A DNA stretch of 64,000 nucleotides from ECT2AJA-110-A sp035399845 (GTDB lineage Bacteria > Planctomycetota > Phycisphaerae > UBA1845 > UTPLA1), in NCBI GenBank assembly GCA_035399845.1, contig DAOPJV010000011.1, positions 66,809 to 130,808 on the forward strand. The letters run 5' to 3'. The notes under the pieces are model-generated. The model worked only from the letters and a program-made list of their open reading frames with translations. It was not told where the DNA came from and ran no database searches. Of the stretch, positions 1 through 8,324 are shown piece by piece. The position numbers and the translations under genes were made by a program. Each line of letters opens with the position of its first letter. Position 1 is the stretch's first letter.

Positions 1-1081
1 CCGGAATAATCGCGGATGTCGCCCACATGCCCAGCAGGACGCACGGCACCCACACGATCATGATCAACAGCGGATGCAGAATGACCGCGGGTTTGAAACT
101 GCTCGCGGATTTCGCCGTCAGCCAGTGCTGAAACAGGTGCGGAAACATCCCGACGCTCAGCGGAATGAACATGTACGTCAGGAAATGCAGGTACGTGATG
201 CCGTGCGGCTTCTCCGGCGCTCTCGGCACGGGGCCTCGCTTGTCCTTCGGCGCCTTGTGCCACTTCACGAGCGTGTTGTCGAACTGCTTCTTCGCCTCCA
301 CGTAGCGCGTCATTGGATCGTCAGGACGGACTGTGCGACGCGCGGCGTGCGGGTTGTTTTCCAGGACCATCGCCGTCGCATTCTTCATGCCGCCAAGCTT
401 GTCGGCGATCACGACGAATGTAATCAGGCCCAGCAGGATGAACACGAGCGTCTGAAAGGCGTTCGCCCACGCCGCCCCGCGCACGCCGCCGAGAAAGACG
501 TAGACCAGCACGACGATGCAGATGCCGCCGGACCCCAGCCAGTAAGGAATGCCGCCGACTTTATCCGCCGCTGGACCGACGCCGCCACCCGCAAACAGGT
601 CCGGGAACGCCCCCGCCGTCACGGAGTTGATCGTGCCGCCGGCCGCAACCACGCCGATCAGGAGATAGGGAATCACGAGCCCGACGAGGACGGGAAAGAG
701 CAGCACGCCCAGCTTGTCCGATTCGAAACGATCGCGGAAGAACTGGATCTGTGTGACGTAGCCGTGCTTCGCGCCGAGGGACCAGAGCTTGATGCCGACG
801 AGGAAGAAACACGCCGAATGCACGATGCCCGACCACGACGCCATCATGCCGTACACGCCGATGCCCGCCTTGAACGACTCCCCCGTCGACCCGACGAGCG
901 CGAACGCCGTCATCGTCGTGCCGAAGAGCGACATGACGAGCAGGAACCAGCCGATGCCGCGCGACGCGAGGAAGTAATCACTGGCCGTGCCCTTGAACTT
1001 CCGGCTCGTGACAATGCCGAGACCGACGAGAAGCGCCAGGTAACCAAGAATGATCCAGACGGAGGTCTGTGCGGGACTCAT
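1..1081 (-). CDS. Sodium:solute symporter (SSS family), C-terminus cut by window edge
   Basis: The minus-strand frame starts at 1081 with MSPAQTSVWIILGYLALL and stays open to the window edge, so only about 360 residues are present. The N-terminus is hydrophobic, followed by a K/R-rich turn and a segment reading DYFLASRGIGWFLL and SLFGTTMTAFALVG, the usual opening of SSS transporters, which import solutes with Na+ across the inner membrane. The ATG overlaps the stop of the DUF3311 gene by four bases (ATGA), indicating translational coupling; DUF3311/SSS pairs are common. The substrate cannot be told from sequence. Position at the end of an operon with redox and chorismate-type enzymes suggests uptake or export of a small metabolite (inference). 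Confidence 0.85.
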   Translation of the reverse strand, partial: MSPAQTSVWIILGYLALLVGLGIVTSRKFKGTASDYFLASRGIGWFLLVMSLFGTTMTAFALVGSTGESFKAGIGVYGMMASWSGIVHSACFFLVGIKLWSLGAKHGYVTQIQFFRDRFESDKLGVLLFPVLVGLVIPYLLIGVVAAGGTINSVTAGAFPDLFAGGGVGPAADKVGGIPYWLGSGGICIVVLVYVFLGGVRGAAWANAFQTLVFILLGLITFVVIADKLGGMKNATAMVLENNPHAARRTVRPDDPMTRYVEAKKQFDNTLVKWHKAPKDKRGPVPRAPEKPHGITYLHFLTYMFIPLSVGMFPHLFQHWLTAKSASSFKPAVILHPLLIMIVWVPCVLLGMWATSAIIP

Positions 1082-1320
1082 ATGCCGCCTCCCTTCGTCT
1101 CAGCGTCCCTGGCAATCTCCTCTTCCAGGAGCTCGACGTCGTCGGGCCAGCAGAACTTGATCGCGGCGGCCCACAGAATCGCGGCGGCAATCGAAACGCC
1201 CGCGTGATACGCCAGACCGATCGGAACCACGTCGAACACGAGTTCCTGTGAATCCCAGTACCAGAAATCCTGATGCGCGATGACCAGCAGGATGATCAGC
1301 GCATAAACCAGCTTCTTCAT
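1078..1320 (-). CDS. DUF3311 small membrane protein
   Basis: An 80-residue protein with two hydrophobic segments (about residues 4-17 and 32-58) joined by a W/Y/D-rich loop (HQDFWYW), ending in an acidic tail. This is the size and layout of DUF3311 proteins that accompany SSS symporters. The longer frame begins upstream, but the ATG at 1320 (MKKLVYALIILL) starts just before the first membrane helix and lies 10 bp after the preceding gene. It overlaps the symporter by 4 bp. It is likely a small accessory subunit of the transporter; its biochemical role is not established. Confidence 0.75.
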   Translation of the reverse strand: MKKLVYALIILLVIAHQDFWYWDSQELVFDVVPIGLAYHAGVSIAAAILWAAAIKFCWPDDVELLEEEIARDAETKGGGI

Positions 1321-1330
1321 GAAGGCCCTT

Positions 1331-2590
1331 TCAGGCGATGGCATTCTCTTCCAGTTCAATCGGTCCCGGCAGATCGATTCGCTGCCGCATGACGTCGAAG
1401 ACCGCGCCGACTTCGTTGTTGAACACGTCACCGATCAGAATACGTACGATGTGATCGCCGAACTTCGGATTGTCTCGGACGAATTTCCCGATGCTGAAGT
1501 CCTCGTTGTAGAAGGCGTACACGAGCTGACGAAGCGTCTGCATGGCCGCGACAAACCGGCCGCCGAACGCGCCGAGCCGCGACGCCGACGTATCGCCGAG
1601 TTCCAGCGCCTTGTGAATCGTGTCCGCCGCGTACTCCCCGCTCTTCAGCGCCAGCATCACGCCGGACGAATACACGGGATCGAGGAAGCCGAAGGCGTCG
1701 CCGATCAGGACCCAGCCATCACCCGCCATCCGCCGCGAGCGATAGGAAAAGTCCGCCGTTACATAGACCTTGCCGATGCGCTCCGCCTTCCCGAGCCGGC
1801 TCTGCAGCCCCGGGCAGTTCGCAATCTCCTCGTCGAGCGTCATGGCCGGATCGTCGCCCCGCCCCGTACACAGATACGAAGGTGGCGCCACGACGCCGAC
1901 ACTCACGAGCCGATCCTTCTCATTCAGCGGGATCCACCAGAACCAGCCATTGCGATCGCGCGTGTGCATGATGATCGTCGCGCCCGCGTTGCGGCCCTCC
2001 TCCCACTCACAGTTGCGATAGTGGGCGTAGATCGACGCGTTCTTCAGCCGCTCGTCCGGCTCGCGCAGGCCCAGCTGCCGCGACAGCAGACCCGACTGGC
2101 CCGACGCGTCCACCACAACCTTCGCGGCGAACTCGCGTACTTTGCCATCGACGATGGCCCGAACGCCCTTCGCCCGTTCGCCATCCATGATCACTTCGCG
2201 AACGTTCGCGCCGTGAATGACCTCCGCGCCGTTCGCGACGGCGTTGTCGATCATCATCTTGTCGAACACGTCGCGGCGCACCTGCCAGGTGCGCGACCAT
2301 TCATTCGGATCGCGATCCGTGAAAAAGAAGGGCGCCGACTCCTTGCCATTCGCCGTGACGAACTGGACGCTCTCCTTCACGGGGAAGTCCATCGCCTGGA
2401 GCTTCTCCAGCATGCCAAGTCGCTTGAACGTCCAGTAGGTCTGCGGCATGAGCGATTCGCCGACGCGATGCCGCGGAAACGGGTACCGCTCCAGCACGAG
2501 CGCGCTGCGACCATGTTTGGCCAGCAGCGTCGCCGTCGTAGCCCCCGCAGGCCCCCCGCCGATGATGATGCAGTCGTATGCGTTCGTCAT
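1331..2590 (-). CDS. FAD-dependent oxidoreductase, tryptophan-halogenase-like
   Basis: 419 residues from the ATG at 2590; the 12-residue upstream extension has no support. The N-terminus carries the FAD-binding GGGPAG (11-16), then GES (44-46). A W-x-W-x-I-P motif (WFWWIP, 216-221), the hallmark of flavin-dependent halogenases, is present, and Lys72 lies where the family's catalytic Lys is expected. A second FAD motif, GDAFGFLDP, lies near 280. The family oxidises or halogenates aromatic substrates using FADH2; geranylgeranyl-reductase-like relatives share the fold, so halogenation itself is not proven. It lies 57 bp downstream of the chorismate-lyase-like gene and 10 bp upstream of DUF3311, clearly in the same transcription unit. 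Confidence 0.8.
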   Translation of the reverse strand: MTNAYDCIIIGGGPAGATTATLLAKHGRSALVLERYPFPRHRVGESLMPQTYWTFKRLGMLEKLQAMDFPVKESVQFVTANGKESAPFFFTDRDPNEWSRTWQVRRDVFDKMMIDNAVANGAEVIHGANVREVIMDGERAKGVRAIVDGKVREFAAKVVVDASGQSGLLSRQLGLREPDERLKNASIYAHYRNCEWEEGRNAGATIIMHTRDRNGWFWWIPLNEKDRLVSVGVVAPPSYLCTGRGDDPAMTLDEEIANCPGLQSRLGKAERIGKVYVTADFSYRSRRMAGDGWVLIGDAFGFLDPVYSSGVMLALKSGEYAADTIHKALELGDTSASRLGAFGGRFVAAMQTLRQLVYAFYNEDFSIGKFVRDNPKFGDHIVRILIGDVFNNEVGAVFDVMRQRIDLPGPIELEENAIA

Positions 2591-2647
2591 AACCCCACGT
2601 CGTGTACTGTGTGCCACCGCTCTCAAGCGGTGCGGAATACCAGCGAC

Positions 2648-3208
2648 CTACCCCAACCGATCCCCCGCGACCACTTCGAGCAGCTCGATCGCCGGCTCGC
2701 CGTCACAGTGGATCACGCCCACGCGTCCATACAAAGGTCCATCGAGCGACCGATCGAACGCCGACCACAACGTCGCCGGTCCATCGAACCGAAGAAACCA
2801 CTTCGGCTCAATCCGCCGAAGGACATTGTGCTGCGTGAGAATATCACCGAGTGGCGTTTTCTTCGAGAGGATTTCCTCGCGGACATCGTCCGCCGTGTGA
2901 TTCAGGTGGATTCGAACAACACCGACTTCCACCACGTGGCTGTTGGCGACTGTCAGCAGAATCTTTCGCTGATACGTATCCCCGTTCCGCCGATCCTCCA
3001 GGACCTCCAGCGCGACCCGCTCACCGTGATAGGCGCCCAGCCGCGAAGTCATGTGCTCGTTGTGGACGAGGAGCTGATCGAACGGCGCCGGCACATCCCC
3101 GCCCGGCACGAGAATCGGCGCGTCGATGATGTCCGGACCGAAGTACTCGCCGGCGATCGAGCCGAGCGCCATCCGCGGGTCGGCCGTATCCTGAATATGC
3201 GTTGTCAT
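2648..3208 (-). CDS. Chorismate-lyase-like (UbiC/DUF98 fold) protein
   Basis: 186 residues with no signal peptide. FDQLLVHNEHMTSRL (43-57) and TPLGDIL (118-124) match the two conserved blocks of the chorismate pyruvate-lyase/DUF98 superfamily, and the C-terminus (LYGRVGVIHCDGEPAIELLEVV, in part) resembles its last strands. Members remove pyruvate from chorismate to give hydroxybenzoates, or are diverged relatives of unknown reaction. Its place between a radical SAM enzyme and a halogenase-like flavoprotein suggests it supplies or binds an aromatic substrate for them. The family assignment is moderately sure; the exact reaction is inference. Confidence 0.65.
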   Translation of the reverse strand: MTTHIQDTADPRMALGSIAGEYFGPDIIDAPILVPGGDVPAPFDQLLVHNEHMTSRLGAYHGERVALEVLEDRRNGDTYQRKILLTVANSHVVEVGVVRIHLNHTADDVREEILSKKTPLGDILTQHNVLRRIEPKWFLRFDGPATLWSAFDRSLDGPLYGRVGVIHCDGEPAIELLEVVAGDRLG

Positions 3209-3315
3209 GAACCTTCCCGTGCCTGATTGCGGCGCTGCAGGCCGCGGGCGATAACGCCGACGCCGCCCCTCAGGGCCTTGCGGCGAAACGCCCGCTCAAT
3301 CGTCGATTCGTGGAA

Positions 3316-4644
3316 TCATGTATAACGGACGCCGCGGAACTCACTTTCGAAGAACCGCTTCAGCAGCGGATCGACCTGGAGCAGGCCGGCTCGCGTCAGA
3401 CGGATCTCATCGCCCTCGATTTCCGCGAACTTCTCCTTCACGAGCGAATCAAACGCCTCGCCGAACACGCCCGTAATCTCCTGGCCGAACTTCGTGCGGA
3501 AATACCCGGCGCTGAGACGCCCTGTCTTTAATTGAAGAATCATCTCGCGGATCAGGCGCTGATGATCCGTGATCGGCAGCGCCCGGTTGATCGGCAATTC
3601 GCCCTTCCCGCAGCGCTCGACGTATTCATCCCAGCCATCGACATTCTGGTAGTGGGCGCCCTGAAAGTGCGAAAACGATGCGACGCCCGTCCCGATCAGG
3701 TCGGCGCCATGCCACAGGGCGTCCCGATAGACGAAGCCGCTTCGCTCCGTCGGCTTCACGAGCGTGTAGGCGCTGGAGACGATGTAGCCCTCCGCCTGGA
3801 AACGATCGAACGCCTCATCCACCCAGCGCTGCTTCGTCGGCCAGTCGGCGATCGGCGGAGCCTCGCCCTTCGCCTTGCTCTCGCGCGACAGCACCGTGTT
3901 GTGCGGCATCTCCATCTGGTAGATCGTGACGCTGTCCGGCTTCATCGCGATCGCCTTGCCGACGGCGTCGCGCCACTTGGCGTCCGTCTCCCCCATCATG
4001 CCGGCGATCAGATCGATATTGACCTGTGGAAAGCCGACCTGGCGAATCCAGTCATAGGCGCGAAAGATCTCGGGCGACTTGTGGGCGCGACCGTTGGCCT
4101 CGAGGAGCTCGTCGTCGAAGTGCTCCACGCCGAGGCTGATGCGCGTCACGCCGATGTCCTTGATCGTCTGAAGCTTGCTCTCCTTCAGCGTGCCCGGCTC
4201 ACACTCGAACGTGACTTCTTTCGCCGCGCTCCACGTCCAGCGCGTGTTGATCCGTTCGATCATTCGCGTGAGCTGCTGGCTGCTGAGAAACGAAGGCGTG
4301 CCGCCGCCGAAATAGACGAACTCGAACTGCCGCCCGGCCAGCCCCGGCCGATCGGCGTACGCGTCCACCTCTCGCGCGAGGGCGTCCATGTAGATATCAA
4401 CTTCGCTTCCGTTCTTGTCCGTGTACACGCGGAAGTAACAGAACCGGCAGCGCTTCCGGCAGAAGGGAATATGGAGATACAGCCCCAGGGGCGTCTCAGG
4501 ATAGGGACCGGCGTCCAGCCGATCGATCGCCGCGGGAACATGCTCCCGCGACCACACGGAAAACGGTGGGTAGTTCGCCACAAAGTGGCTGCCGATCTCC
4601 GTCTCAACCTTTTCCTGTTTGACCTGGGGAAGCTGTACCATCAT
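3316..4644 (-). CDS. Radical SAM protein, HemN/HemW-like
   Basis: 442 residues starting at the double ATG at 4644. LYLHIPFC leads into the [4Fe-4S]-binding C-x3-C-x2-C (Cys62, Cys66, Cys69), followed by YFGGGTPS and a TIM-barrel core, as in oxygen-independent coproporphyrinogen oxidase relatives. The C-terminal part (NRALPITDHQRLIREMILQL) matches the HemN accessory domain. Such proteins include heme chaperones, anaerobic coproporphyrinogen oxidases and radical SAM methylases or cyclopropanases, so the name hemW or hemN is not justified. It is the first gene of the operon and is preceded by the promoter at 4701-4729. Partners in the operon argue for a biosynthetic rather than housekeeping heme role. 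Confidence 0.85.
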   Translation of the reverse strand: MMVQLPQVKQEKVETEIGSHFVANYPPFSVWSREHVPAAIDRLDAGPYPETPLGLYLHIPFCRKRCRFCYFRVYTDKNGSEVDIYMDALAREVDAYADRPGLAGRQFEFVYFGGGTPSFLSSQQLTRMIERINTRWTWSAAKEVTFECEPGTLKESKLQTIKDIGVTRISLGVEHFDDELLEANGRAHKSPEIFRAYDWIRQVGFPQVNIDLIAGMMGETDAKWRDAVGKAIAMKPDSVTIYQMEMPHNTVLSRESKAKGEAPPIADWPTKQRWVDEAFDRFQAEGYIVSSAYTLVKPTERSGFVYRDALWHGADLIGTGVASFSHFQGAHYQNVDGWDEYVERCGKGELPINRALPITDHQRLIREMILQLKTGRLSAGYFRTKFGQEITGVFGEAFDSLVKEKFAEIEGDEIRLTRAGLLQVDPLLKRFFESEFRGVRYT

Positions 4645-4700
4645 CGAGAATCACAATCGAAAAGGCCGGACAAATCTGAAAATGAACCGCTGAAAGCGAC

Positions 4701-4729
4701 ATTGTAGTAAACGTCTGTGCGGGCTTCAA
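4701..4729 (-). promoter_or_regulatory. Sigma70-type promoter for the radical SAM operon
   Basis: On the minus strand TTGAAG (4729-4724) and TACAAT (4706-4701) are separated by exactly 17 bp. Both boxes match the consensus in 4-5 of 6 positions. Transcription would start near 4694, about 50 nt before the radical SAM start codon. The surrounding sequence is AT-richer than its neighbourhood. Confidence 0.6.
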
Positions 4730-4842
4730 TTAACGCAGGGCGGTCATCGCGGCGCGCCGGTCGGCGCCGACCGTTACGATTCGGATACAATTGTCACACT
4801 TCGCCCCTCGGGCCCGACTTCAGACAGCGTAGAATCGCCGCC

Positions 4843-5694
4843 ATGAGCAACCACGCATTCGAGGATTTCGCCCCCACCCTCCTCTCCCCCGGCTTCCTTG
4901 GTCCGACCTGCAACGCCGCGGCCGACGGCGACCTGGACTACCTCCGGCGCCAGCTCGTCAAACATCACTTCGTCCTCTGCGAATTGCCCGGCGCCGAGAT
5001 GTACGACGAACACGGCTTTCGACTCCACATCGGCCGCGTCCTGGACGTCCCCACGAAACCGAAGGACCTCGACGGCGCCCTCCTGCCGGATCTCGCCGCG
5101 CGCTTCGCCGACGGTCCCGCCCGACGGGTCGCCATCATCGTCTACGACGCCGATCGCCTGATCGCCGCCGACGTCCAGCGCTTCCTCGCGCTCGTCCACG
5201 CCGTTGAGTCCGCCGCCCGCGCCCTGTCCGGCGCCACGCCGGCGACACAATTGCTCCTCTTCCTCACGGGGCCGCCGCCCGCCTTCCGCGAGATCGAACC
5301 CTCGGCCAAGAGGCGCGCCGAAGCCAAGAGAGGCCCCCGGGCGATGACAAGCGACTTTGACGCGACACCCTGGTCGCAGGCGCGCGAGTTCGACCTGCGC
5401 GCCCATCACGCCCTGACGATTTCCCACGCCGCCTGGTACTACGCCTCCCTCGGCCGCCGCGCCGAGTCGCCCGACGATCGCTGGCATTGTGTGGAGGATG
5501 GCGACACGCTGACCTTCTATCGCGCCGACGACGGCGCTCCCTGTGTCGCCGGCATTTTCGCGCGCATGAAAACGGGCATGCAACTCGTCGGCGTTCGCTA
5601 CGAAAGCGATGAACGCGTCTTCCAGTTTCCCTGGGAGGGCGAAGACCCGTTCACCTATTTCCGTCGACTCTGCGACCAGCTTTCACTGTTGTAA
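4843..5694 (+). CDS. Hypothetical protein
   Basis: 283 residues from the ATG at 4843 (MSNHAFEDF). The longer frame upstream reads R-rich shadow sequence. There is no signal peptide or membrane helix. The protein mixes acidic and aromatic segments; VAIIVYDADRLIAADV near 100 looks like a beta-strand/acidic-loop unit, and the C-terminus ends in FQFPWEGEDPFTYFRRLCDQL. I do not recognise the family. It is monocistronic and convergent with the small gene pair at 5763-6496. Confidence 0.7.
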   Translation: MSNHAFEDFAPTLLSPGFLGPTCNAAADGDLDYLRRQLVKHHFVLCELPGAEMYDEHGFRLHIGRVLDVPTKPKDLDGALLPDLAARFADGPARRVAIIVYDADRLIAADVQRFLALVHAVESAARALSGATPATQLLLFLTGPPPAFREIEPSAKRRAEAKRGPRAMTSDFDATPWSQAREFDLRAHHALTISHAAWYYASLGRRAESPDDRWHCVEDGDTLTFYRADDGAPCVAGIFARMKTGMQLVGVRYESDERVFQFPWEGEDPFTYFRRLCDQLSLL

Positions 5695-5703
5695 GAACGG
5701 TGG

Positions 5704-5737
5704 GGCGCCCGCGACGTCGCCGTACGCCGCGGGCGCC
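5704..5737. terminator. GC-rich hairpin between convergent genes
   Basis: Perfect 10-bp inverted arms (GGCGCCCGCG at 5704-5713 and its complement at 5728-5737) around a 14-nt loop lie between two convergent genes. No T-tract follows on either strand, so intrinsic termination is only a suggestion. Confidence 0.4.
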
Positions 5738-5762
5738 AGGTGGGGAAAGGAGGAGTCGTCTG

Positions 5763-6095
5763 CTACGCCGGCGCCCCGCGAATGCGGTCCTTCATCCGGC
5801 GAAAAATCCGGAAGCGATGCGCCAGCAGATAGAGGAAGATGGTCGCCGGAACCGACGCGTAGCCCGCCGCCATGATCCAGCCGGTCACGGGTTCGTTAAA
5901 CGCGCCGCCGCCCGTACTGACCCGTGTCTCCGCCGAGAGCTTCGTCTGGACGGCGCCGAAATCCTGACGCATCTCGTCGACGCGCGCCTTCACGGCGCTG
6001 AATTCCCGCCCCTTCATACACCCGCCCGCCAGCGCCGCCGCGCCAACTGCGATCGGGGCGCCGCGCCGCATCTGTTGTCGTTGTCGCGTTGTCAC
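5763..6095 (-). CDS. Small putative lipoprotein with C-terminal membrane helix
   Basis: 110 residues. The N-terminus has a basic start and a short hydrophobic stretch ending in the lipobox-like LAGGC (Cys26), followed by a charged, probably coiled-coil segment (KARVDEMRQDFGAVQTKL) and a hydrophobic helix near 75-95 before a basic tail. A lipid anchor plus a C-terminal membrane segment is unusual and resembles small spanin- or holin-like envelope proteins only in outline. Its start overlaps the stop of the upstream gene by 4 bp (6092-6095), so the two are translationally coupled. Family not recognised. Confidence 0.6.
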   Translation of the reverse strand: MTTRQRQQMRRGAPIAVGAAALAGGCMKGREFSAVKARVDEMRQDFGAVQTKLSAETRVSTGGGAFNEPVTGWIMAAGYASVPATIFLYLLAHRFRIFRRMKDRIRGAPA

Positions 6096-6496
6096 GCCCC
6101 GCCCCCCGACGTCTCCGTCTGCGCGCCTGCCCCGTTGTTCGTTGGCGCCGCGCCATCGGGCGCCGGGCTGTCGGGCCGCGGTATGTCCGTCGGCGCCGCC
6201 GCGGCGTTGCCGATCATCATCAGTTTGGCCGAGACGCCCGAGTCGAGGTAGAGATCGACCGTCTCGCCGATCGAGGGCTTTCCCGAGGATTCGACCTCCA
6301 CGCGATACGCCACGTTGTGCCGCTCCGCGACGTTGATCGCCTTGTCGACCCAGGCCATCTTCGACGCCAGATCACGATCCTGTTGTGCATCCGTCAGGTT
6401 CGGATTGATACCGCAGCCCGACACGCACACGGCGTTCGACGCAATCCCCGCCAACAGCGACAGCAACACGAGATCCGAAATCACGCCCCTGAACAT
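6092..6496 (-). CDS. Small secreted/periplasmic hypothetical protein
   Basis: 134 residues from the ATG at 6496, chosen because GGGAGGT lies about 8 bases upstream (6505-6511) and because the protein then opens with a signal-like stretch (MFRGVISDLVLLSLLAGI, then VCVSGCG). The middle part (MAWVDKAINVAERHNVAYRVEVES) looks structured; the last 40 residues are Pro/Ala/Gly-rich and low complexity. It forms a coupled pair with the next gene and probably acts with it in the envelope. No family recognised. Confidence 0.6.
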   Translation of the reverse strand: MFRGVISDLVLLSLLAGIASNAVCVSGCGINPNLTDAQQDRDLASKMAWVDKAINVAERHNVAYRVEVESSGKPSIGETVDLYLDSGVSAKLMMIGNAAAAPTDIPRPDSPAPDGAAPTNNGAGAQTETSGGGA

Positions 6497-6759
6497 GATG
6501 CGATACCTCCCAATAACGAAGTGACTCGTCGCGAATCGGCGCCCCCGCCGTTCGCATTCGAGAGGTACCCTTGGTCGGCGCTTCGGACGCGCCCGCCCCG
6601 GCCAGGTCTCATAACCCAATCGCTCGCAATCGCCCGCCGGATCGGCGATAATCCGGATTGATCCGCGGCGCCCGGAGCCTTGCGCCGAGAACATTTGTGG
6701 ATCGCCCCCTCCTCGCCGGATTTCTTGATTCCCCTTTGAAAACACGCCTAAGCTTGATC

Positions 6760-7560
6760 ATGCCCAAAAAGCACACCTTACGTACCGTACTGCTCGTCTG
6801 CGCGACGCTCCCGTTCGCAACAGGCATGAGCGGCAATTGCCCCAGCGTCAACCTGCCCGGCGGCGGCTCGACCTGCGGAACGAGCAACGTCCCGTCGGTC
6901 CGTCTCACAATCGTGGATGAAAACGGCGACACACTACCGGCCGCGACGATCGCGTTCTCGCTGAACGGCGGCCAGTACTTCGTCGGAAGCTGTGAGGGCG
7001 ACTGCGAAGACTTCGAGATCGCCTACGACGCGACGGGACAGTTCAATATCAGCGTGATCTCACCGGGCTACCTGCAGGCGGATCGCGTCGTCAATGTCGC
7101 GGCGGACGCCGACGACGACTGCACACCGATCACGCAGGACCTGATCGTCATCATGAAAGAGGACACGACGGTCAGAGTGATCGCCGGCGCCTGGCGGGCG
7201 CAGACAGTCTTCGGTCAGATCGATCTGCGATTCGGCGCCAACGGCGAAGCGATCGGCGCGATTCTCTACGATCGCACTGTCGCCGGCGACGGCAATTTCT
7301 ATGTCTCCTACAACGGAAATCCGATCCGCGGCGTCTCCGGCCAGGAGATCGCCGTCCAGGCGGTCAACAACCCGACGCGCGTCGGCGACGTGTTCAACTT
7401 CAACGGCCAGGCGCTCGGCGTCCCGATCGGATTTATCGACGCCCTCATCACGACGGACTTCCAGATTCTCTCCGGCGGCCAGCCGGGCGCGGTGTCGCAG
7501 GGCCTGTTCGTCACATATCAGCGACTCTCCGATATCCCCAGCGCACTGCAGGATCCCTGA
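6760..7560 (+). CDS. Secreted hypothetical protein
   Basis: 266 residues from the ATG at 6760, where a signal peptide begins (MPKKHTLRTVLLVCATLPFATG). The mature part starts with a Cys-rich stretch and a beta-rich segment resembling a carboxypeptidase-regulatory/Ig-like fold (SVRLTIVDENGDTLPAATIAF). A second half rich in G, N and F may be another beta domain. It would be exported to the periplasm or cell surface. It stands alone, divergent from the small lipoprotein pair, and shares a terminator region with the convergent HNH gene. Function unknown. Confidence 0.7.
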   Translation: MPKKHTLRTVLLVCATLPFATGMSGNCPSVNLPGGGSTCGTSNVPSVRLTIVDENGDTLPAATIAFSLNGGQYFVGSCEGDCEDFEIAYDATGQFNISVISPGYLQADRVVNVAADADDDCTPITQDLIVIMKEDTTVRVIAGAWRAQTVFGQIDLRFGANGEAIGAILYDRTVAGDGNFYVSYNGNPIRGVSGQEIAVQAVNNPTRVGDVFNFNGQALGVPIGFIDALITTDFQILSGGQPGAVSQGLFVTYQRLSDIPSALQDP

Positions 7561-7632
7561 TTCGCATACCGGGGGACGCGGTTCGCAAATGGCGAATCGC
7601 GCGTCTGAGAGTTGATTGAAACGAAACAAAAA

Positions 7633-7664
7633 AAGGGCCGCGTTCCTGCTGGAACGCGGCCCTT
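7633..7664 (-). terminator. Intrinsic terminator of the HNH gene
   Basis: Perfect 14-bp arms (7633-7646 and 7651-7664) with a 4-nt loop. The left flank is an A-run on the plus strand, giving a U-tract for minus-strand transcripts leaving the HNH gene. It may also slow plus-strand transcripts from the convergent secreted-protein gene. Confidence 0.85.
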
Positions 7665-7694
7665 GTGATTGACCGGAGAAACGGGTCCGCGGCA

Positions 7695-8324
7695 TCAGCG
7701 CAGTTCGACCGACCAGTAGGCGTTATCGAGAAACGCCTTCCAGCTCGCATAGCGATTGTCCGCCAGCTTGACGGTAATCGACGGATTGCGCCGCGGCTTC
7801 GACGGCAGCCGGATCAGGTGCATCTGCGCCTGCTTCGGCGTGCGACCGCCCTTCTTGATATTGCACTTGACGCACGCGCACACGATGTTTTCCCACGTGG
7901 CGCCACCGCCCTGGCTGCGCGGAACGACATGGTCAAGCGACAGTTCGCTCGTCGGGAATTTCTGACCGCAGTACTGGCAGCGATTGTTGTCCCGGGCGAA
8001 CAGGTTCCGCCGGTTGAACTTCACTTCCTGTCGCGGCAGTCTGTCATAGAACGCCAGCCGAATGATCCGGGGCACGGCGAGATCGAATCGGACGGTCCGA
8101 ATCCAGTCATGCTCGTCCGGCTCAAATTCGTGCGCAAGCTGACTCAGGTCGCACCATTCGGCAAAGTCGTACGCCTGGTACCTGCCGTTGTCGACGTGAA
8201 TCACTTCCGCCAGCTCCTTGAAGAGCAGCGTGAAAGCGCGACGAACGTTGATGATCCTGACCGCCAGGTAATGGCGATTCAGCACGAGCACGTTCAGGGA
8301 TGTCGCCGATGGCTGGGCGAACAC
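7695..8324 (-). CDS. HNH endonuclease
   Basis: 209 residues. The C-terminal half carries a zinc-structured HNH nuclease: C-x2-C (117, 120), SLDHVVPRS with the catalytic His132, Asn146, and C-x2-C-N (151, 154-155). The N-terminal half (LVLNRHYLAVRIINVRRAF) is the domain usual in stand-alone bacterial HNH proteins found in cyanobacteria and planctomycetes. HNH enzymes cut DNA; the physiological role of this solitary family is not established, and it is not next to restriction or phage genes. It has its own promoter at 8467-8495 and the terminator at 7633-7664, so it is a single-gene unit. Confidence 0.85.
   Translation of the reverse strand: MFAQPSATSLNVLVLNRHYLAVRIINVRRAFTLLFKELAEVIHVDNGRYQAYDFAEWCDLSQLAHEFEPDEHDWIRTVRFDLAVPRIIRLAFYDRLPRQEVKFNRRNLFARDNNRCQYCGQKFPTSELSLDHVVPRSQGGGATWENIVCACVKCNIKKGGRTPKQAQMHLIRLPSKPRRNPSITVKLADNRYASWKAFLDNAYWSVELR

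Noticed and set aside
1319..3226. Long plus-strand frame of 635 codons opposite the flavoprotein and chorismate-lyase-like genes
   Set aside because: It mirrors the codons of real minus-strand genes, is Arg/His-rich, and has no ribosome site or recognisable motif.
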